In this document: one piece after another, positions 61,409 through 64,000 of the stretch
Position numbering within the stretch: position 1 is the stretch's first letter
Layout of the letters: each line of letters starts with the position of its first letter
Translations under genes and position numbers: made by a program
The notes under the pieces: model-generated
Databases searched by the model: none
Seen by the model: only the letters and a program-made list of their open reading frames with translations
Told to the model about the DNA's origin: nothing
Source: Acidobacteriota bacterium
Lineage (GTDB): Bacteria; Acidobacteriota; Blastocatellia; HR10
Assembly: GCA_030550025.1 (NCBI GenBank)
Contig: JAUQQC010000007.1
Location: forward strand, 95,198 to 159,197
Length of the DNA stretch: 64,000 nucleotides
Reading direction: 5' to 3'

Positions 61409-61894
61409 TCAAGCATCCGGGGGCGTTGTGTGAAGGGGATCACGGCGGATCGTCACCTGTCGCGTCGTCTCATCGATCCAGAGCAGCTCGACGCGATAAA
61501 TGAGCCTGGACTCTCCTCCCTTTCGATCGTCGAGCAGCTCGATCGGTACTTTCTCCCCCCACTCGATGGCGACGACAGCCGGAGTGGCTAGGATCTCCAT
61601 CAAACCCAGGTGTTCAATGAGCGCGCGCGGATCCTCCAGGCGGTAGAGGTCAATGTGGTAGAAGGGCCATCGCCCGTGATGGAGATTGATGAGCGTGAAC
61701 GAAGGACTGGTGACCTCGTCGGGATCGATGTCAAGGCCCGCGGCCAAGCCTTTCGCGAAAACCGTCTTTCCCACGCCCAGCTCTCCGATGAGGAGGAAGA
61801 CGGCGGGCGCCTCAAGCGAACGCGCCAGGCCTTCAGCCAACGCGCGCGTCTCTTCAGCCGAGCGCGTGAGGAACGTTCCCTGAACGCCGCTCAT
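61409..61894 (-). CDS. tsaE: tRNA threonylcarbamoyladenosine ATPase TsaE
   Basis: 161 residues from ATG 61894 (behind GAGGGGAAG; ATG 61906 gives four more residues). Walker A 'LLIGELGVGKTVFAKGLA', 'EVTSPSFTLINLHHG' and 'PFYHIDLYRLEDPRALIEHLGL' are the family's signatures; 'VVAIEWGEKVP' completes it. An ATPase needed for t6A formation in tRNA. It overlaps the 3' end of the upstream nnr gene by about 40 bases, in the common nnr-tsaE arrangement. Confidence 0.92.
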   Translation of the reverse strand: MSGVQGTFLTRSAEETRALAEGLARSLEAPAVFLLIGELGVGKTVFAKGLAAGLDIDPDEVTSPSFTLINLHHGRWPFYHIDLYRLEDPRALIEHLGLMEILATPAVVAIEWGEKVPIELLDDRKGGESRLIYRVELLWIDETTRQVTIRRDPLHTTPPDA

Positions 61895-63488
61895 CTTCCC
61901 CTCCAATCAGTGCGAGGGCCTCGCCCAGATGCGCCGTCACGTCCGAGGCGAGCATCACGCGCGCGCCCACGCGTTGCGCAGCCAGATCGCCGGCCAATCC
62001 ATGCAAGTACACGGCCGCGAGCACGGCGTCCGTCGGCTCCCTCCCTCGATCTTGCGCCAGACATCCGGCGAGCATTCCCGTCAGGACATCGCCCGATCCC
62101 GCCGTCGCTAACCCCGCATTCCCCGTGGGATTCACATAGACTTGTCCATCCGGTGTCGCGATGAGCGTCCGGTGGCCTTTGAGCACAAGCCAAAGGTGAT
62201 GCGCCAGAGCGAATTCGCGCGCGACTTCTACGCGATTCTCCAGGACGTATTGAGTCGTGGTTCCGATCAAGCGCGCCATCTCGCCCGGATGCGGCGTCGC
62301 GATCAGTGGGCGTTCTCGCCCGTCCAGTTCATCGGGCCAGGGCGCGAGATTGTTGAGCCCATCGGCATCCACGATGATCGGGCATCGCGCGCGCAAGAGC
62401 AACTCGCGCACAAACCGCCGCGTGCTCTCCTGCGTCGTGAGTCCGGGACCGAGGGCGAGGAGATCGCGCTCAGCGATGAGTTCGAGTGCGCGTGCGAGCG
62501 CCTGTTCGGAGATCGTTCCTTCGGTCGTCTCCTCCAGCGCCTCCGTCATCGCTTCGGCGACCTGCGCGACGATGACCGATTGGATGCTCGGTACGGTGGC
62601 GACAGTGACTAGTCCTGCTCCCGCCGTGAGCGCCGCGCGCGCGGCCAGACACGCTGCGCCCGGCTTACCGCGCGATCCCGCGATCAAGAGGACATGCCCA
62701 TACGTCCCTTTGTGGCTGAGCGGCTGCCGACGCGTCCGCTCCAACCAGCGGCGCACGTCCGACGCTTCGACCAGATTCAGTGTCGCGCCCACCGAGCGAA
62801 TCAATTCGTCGGGAGACCCGATAGGAGCTACGACGACTTCCCCGGCGTGCAGGTATGCTGGCGGCAAGACCAAGGCCGGCTTCGGCGCTGTGAACGTCAC
62901 CGTCAGATCAGCGCGCACTGTCGGCCCAATCACGTGATCGCGATCGGCCGCCAATCCCGACGGCAAATCGATCGAGACGATGCGCGTCGCACGCGAGGTC
63001 TCGGCGAATCGAGCCAAGTCCGAGATGACTTCTCCGTATAGCCCTTCAGCCGGTCGCTCCAATCCCGTTCCCAGAAGGCCATCCACGATGAAATCGTAGC
63101 ACTCCAAGCGCTCCCGAAACGTCAACCACGTCTCCCAATCAGCGTCCTCGAAGAGGCGAAGCCCTTCCACACGCGCCGCGAGATTCCGAACGATCTCGAA
63201 ATTGACGCGCGCGTCTCCCCGCGCGTCCTCAACGCGAGCGAAAAGCAAAACCTCCACGCGAGCCCTCCGCATCCAAGCCTGACGAGCGAAGGCTGCGCCA
63301 TCTCCGCCATTATTCCCCTTGCCGCAGAGGACGAGAACGCGCCGATCGGCGATCGGCCTGAACCGTTGTTCGATGGCTCGAAGCGTCTGTGCGGCCGCGT
63401 TCTCCATGAGCAAAAGACTCGGAATCCCATACCGCTCCGTCGTCAGCCGGTCCACTTCGCGCACTTCGGCTGCCGTCAGCACCTTCAT
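61854..63488 (-). CDS. nnr: Bifunctional NAD(P)HX epimerase / dehydratase
   Basis: 544 residues from ATG 63488 ('MKVLTAAEVREVDRL'; ATG 63497 is an alternative). N-terminal YjeF_N epimerase domain ('VLVLCGKGNNGGDG', 'DFIVDGLLGTGLERP', 'IVSIDLPSGLAAD') and C-terminal carbohydrate-kinase-like dehydratase ('HKGTYGHVLLIAGSRGKPGAA', 'ALGPGLTTQ', 'IATPHPGEMARLIG', 'NPTGNAGLATAGSGDVLTG'). Repairs hydrated NADH and NADPH. Ordinary core gene of the right block. Confidence 0.92.
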   Translation of the reverse strand: MKVLTAAEVREVDRLTTERYGIPSLLLMENAAAQTLRAIEQRFRPIADRRVLVLCGKGNNGGDGAAFARQAWMRRARVEVLLFARVEDARGDARVNFEIVRNLAARVEGLRLFEDADWETWLTFRERLECYDFIVDGLLGTGLERPAEGLYGEVISDLARFAETSRATRIVSIDLPSGLAADRDHVIGPTVRADLTVTFTAPKPALVLPPAYLHAGEVVVAPIGSPDELIRSVGATLNLVEASDVRRWLERTRRQPLSHKGTYGHVLLIAGSRGKPGAACLAARAALTAGAGLVTVATVPSIQSVIVAQVAEAMTEALEETTEGTISEQALARALELIAERDLLALGPGLTTQESTRRFVRELLLRARCPIIVDADGLNNLAPWPDELDGRERPLIATPHPGEMARLIGTTTQYVLENRVEVAREFALAHHLWLVLKGHRTLIATPDGQVYVNPTGNAGLATAGSGDVLTGMLAGCLAQDRGREPTDAVLAAVYLHGLAGDLAAQRVGARVMLASDVTAHLGEALALIGGEDERRSGNVPHALG

Positions 63489-63680
63489 AAGTTTCATAGT
63501 GTAGCACGAAGTCAAAGGACGACGAATTACGAAGCAGCCATTTCGCTTCTCCAAGCAGGGAAGCCTGTTTTAGAAGGCAAGCCCTTGTTTTTCTCGAAGC
63601 GCCAGGCTCAGGAGGCTGTGGACTGTGAGCCGGAACAATACCCACCTTGACTCTGTGGAGGTTCGCCTGACAGCAAAAGT

Positions 63681-63989
63681 TCACCGCATCGTTTCCAGCA
63701 GGCGGTCGAGGAGGCGGAGCACATCGTCTCGATTTCGACAGGATGCGCGCTCGCAGAGGGCCTGCAAGAGCCGGATGTAGTGGCTGACGTAGTCCCGGTT
63801 CTCGGACCAGAGGACATCGCCCGTCCGCATGCGCAGCAGGGCGAACATCTCCCCGTCCGGCTTGACGCAGACCCCGATGGAATCGAAAGTCCGAAGCGCC
63901 CTGGCCAGCTCGCCCACCCGCTCGTCTTCGACGACGACAAGCGCGATCCGTCCCCACTCCTTCTCGAGGAGTCCCCGCACGTTCTCCAC
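63681..63989 (-). CDS. Short conserved-looking protein, unknown
   Basis: 102 residues from GTG 63989 with GGAGG at 63996-64000 as ribosome site; the frame remains open to the edge, so a longer N-terminus cannot be excluded. 'KEWGRIALVVVEDERVGELARAL' and 'CRNRDDVLRLLDRLLETM' look like a small alpha/beta protein. The ORFs overlapping it in other frames (63310-63993, 63608-63940) have no such character. Family not recognised. Confidence 0.5.
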   Translation of the reverse strand: MENVRGLLEKEWGRIALVVVEDERVGELARALRTFDSIGVCVKPDGEMFALLRMRTGDVLWSENRDYVSHYIRLLQALCERASCRNRDDVLRLLDRLLETMR

Positions 63990-64000
63990 GCACCGCCTCC

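Overview
The window looks like a contig from an Acidobacteriota-type genome (possibly Blastocatellia-like). This rests on style, not on a marker gene: two Oar-like TonB-dependent receptors with carboxypeptidase-regulatory-like N-termini, many Tat and Sec secreted enzymes, tandem exported amidohydrolases, and a GC-rich core segment. No rRNA, tRNA or CRISPR array was seen.

It splits into two unlike blocks that meet near 45.46 kb. The left block (1 to about 45.46 kb) has moderate GC and almost every gene on the + strand. Its intergenic gaps carry short repeat words (CACTGGTCACTG / GATCAGTGATC types and a few others). It reads as a catabolic island: a CoA-ligase alpha subunit, citryl-CoA lyase, HD protein, MmgE/PrpD protein and hydantoinase-like enzyme (1-5.4 kb); cytochrome c, a DUF1838-like protein, a broken BNR-repeat protein, a SnoaL-like protein and a class-V aminotransferase (5.5-11 kb); a TonB receptor with a small secreted protein and a TlpA-type thioredoxin (12-17.6 kb); nitrilase-like protein, aldehyde dehydrogenase, acyl-CoA ligase and amidohydrolase (17.6-23.6 kb); a type II DMSO-reductase-family molybdoenzyme with a TorD-like chaperone and an iron-sulfur subunit (23.7-28.8 kb); then cupin, VOC, FAD and PNPOx-like proteins, a second TonB receptor and an MFS transporter (29-44.6 kb). 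Two identical copies of a defective IS5-family element sit at 11.0 and 29.8 kb. The inferred plan is uptake by TonB receptors and MFS, oxidation by the molybdoenzyme with cytochrome c as a possible acceptor, then dehydrogenase, CoA-ligase and lyase steps. The substrate is unknown.

The right block (45.5-64 kb) is GC-richer, lacks those repeat words and carries more ordinary functions: three overlapping exported amidohydrolases, a carboxymuconolactone-decarboxylase-family protein, a D-aminoacylase, a minus-strand operon of glgC-like, cyclic-2,3-diphosphoglycerate-synthetase-like, carbamate kinase and ornithine carbamoyltransferase genes, a plus-strand module of di-heme peroxidase, Tat metallophosphoesterase and cytochrome c, then metF-like, tsaE and nnr genes. 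A decayed, 5'-truncated gene lies exactly at the join, so the join is either the edge of an acquired island or an assembly join.

The most unusual items are: an iron-sulfur subunit fused through a signal-peptide-like hydrophobic stretch to a SnoaL-like domain whose free paralogue is secreted; a Tat leader and mature N-terminus shared between the molybdoenzyme and a nitrilase-like protein, with 17 nucleotide but only 2 amino-acid differences; a 30-bp inverted repeat bracketing the first TonB receptor cassette; and intergenic repeat words that supply stop codons and C-terminal tails to several genes.
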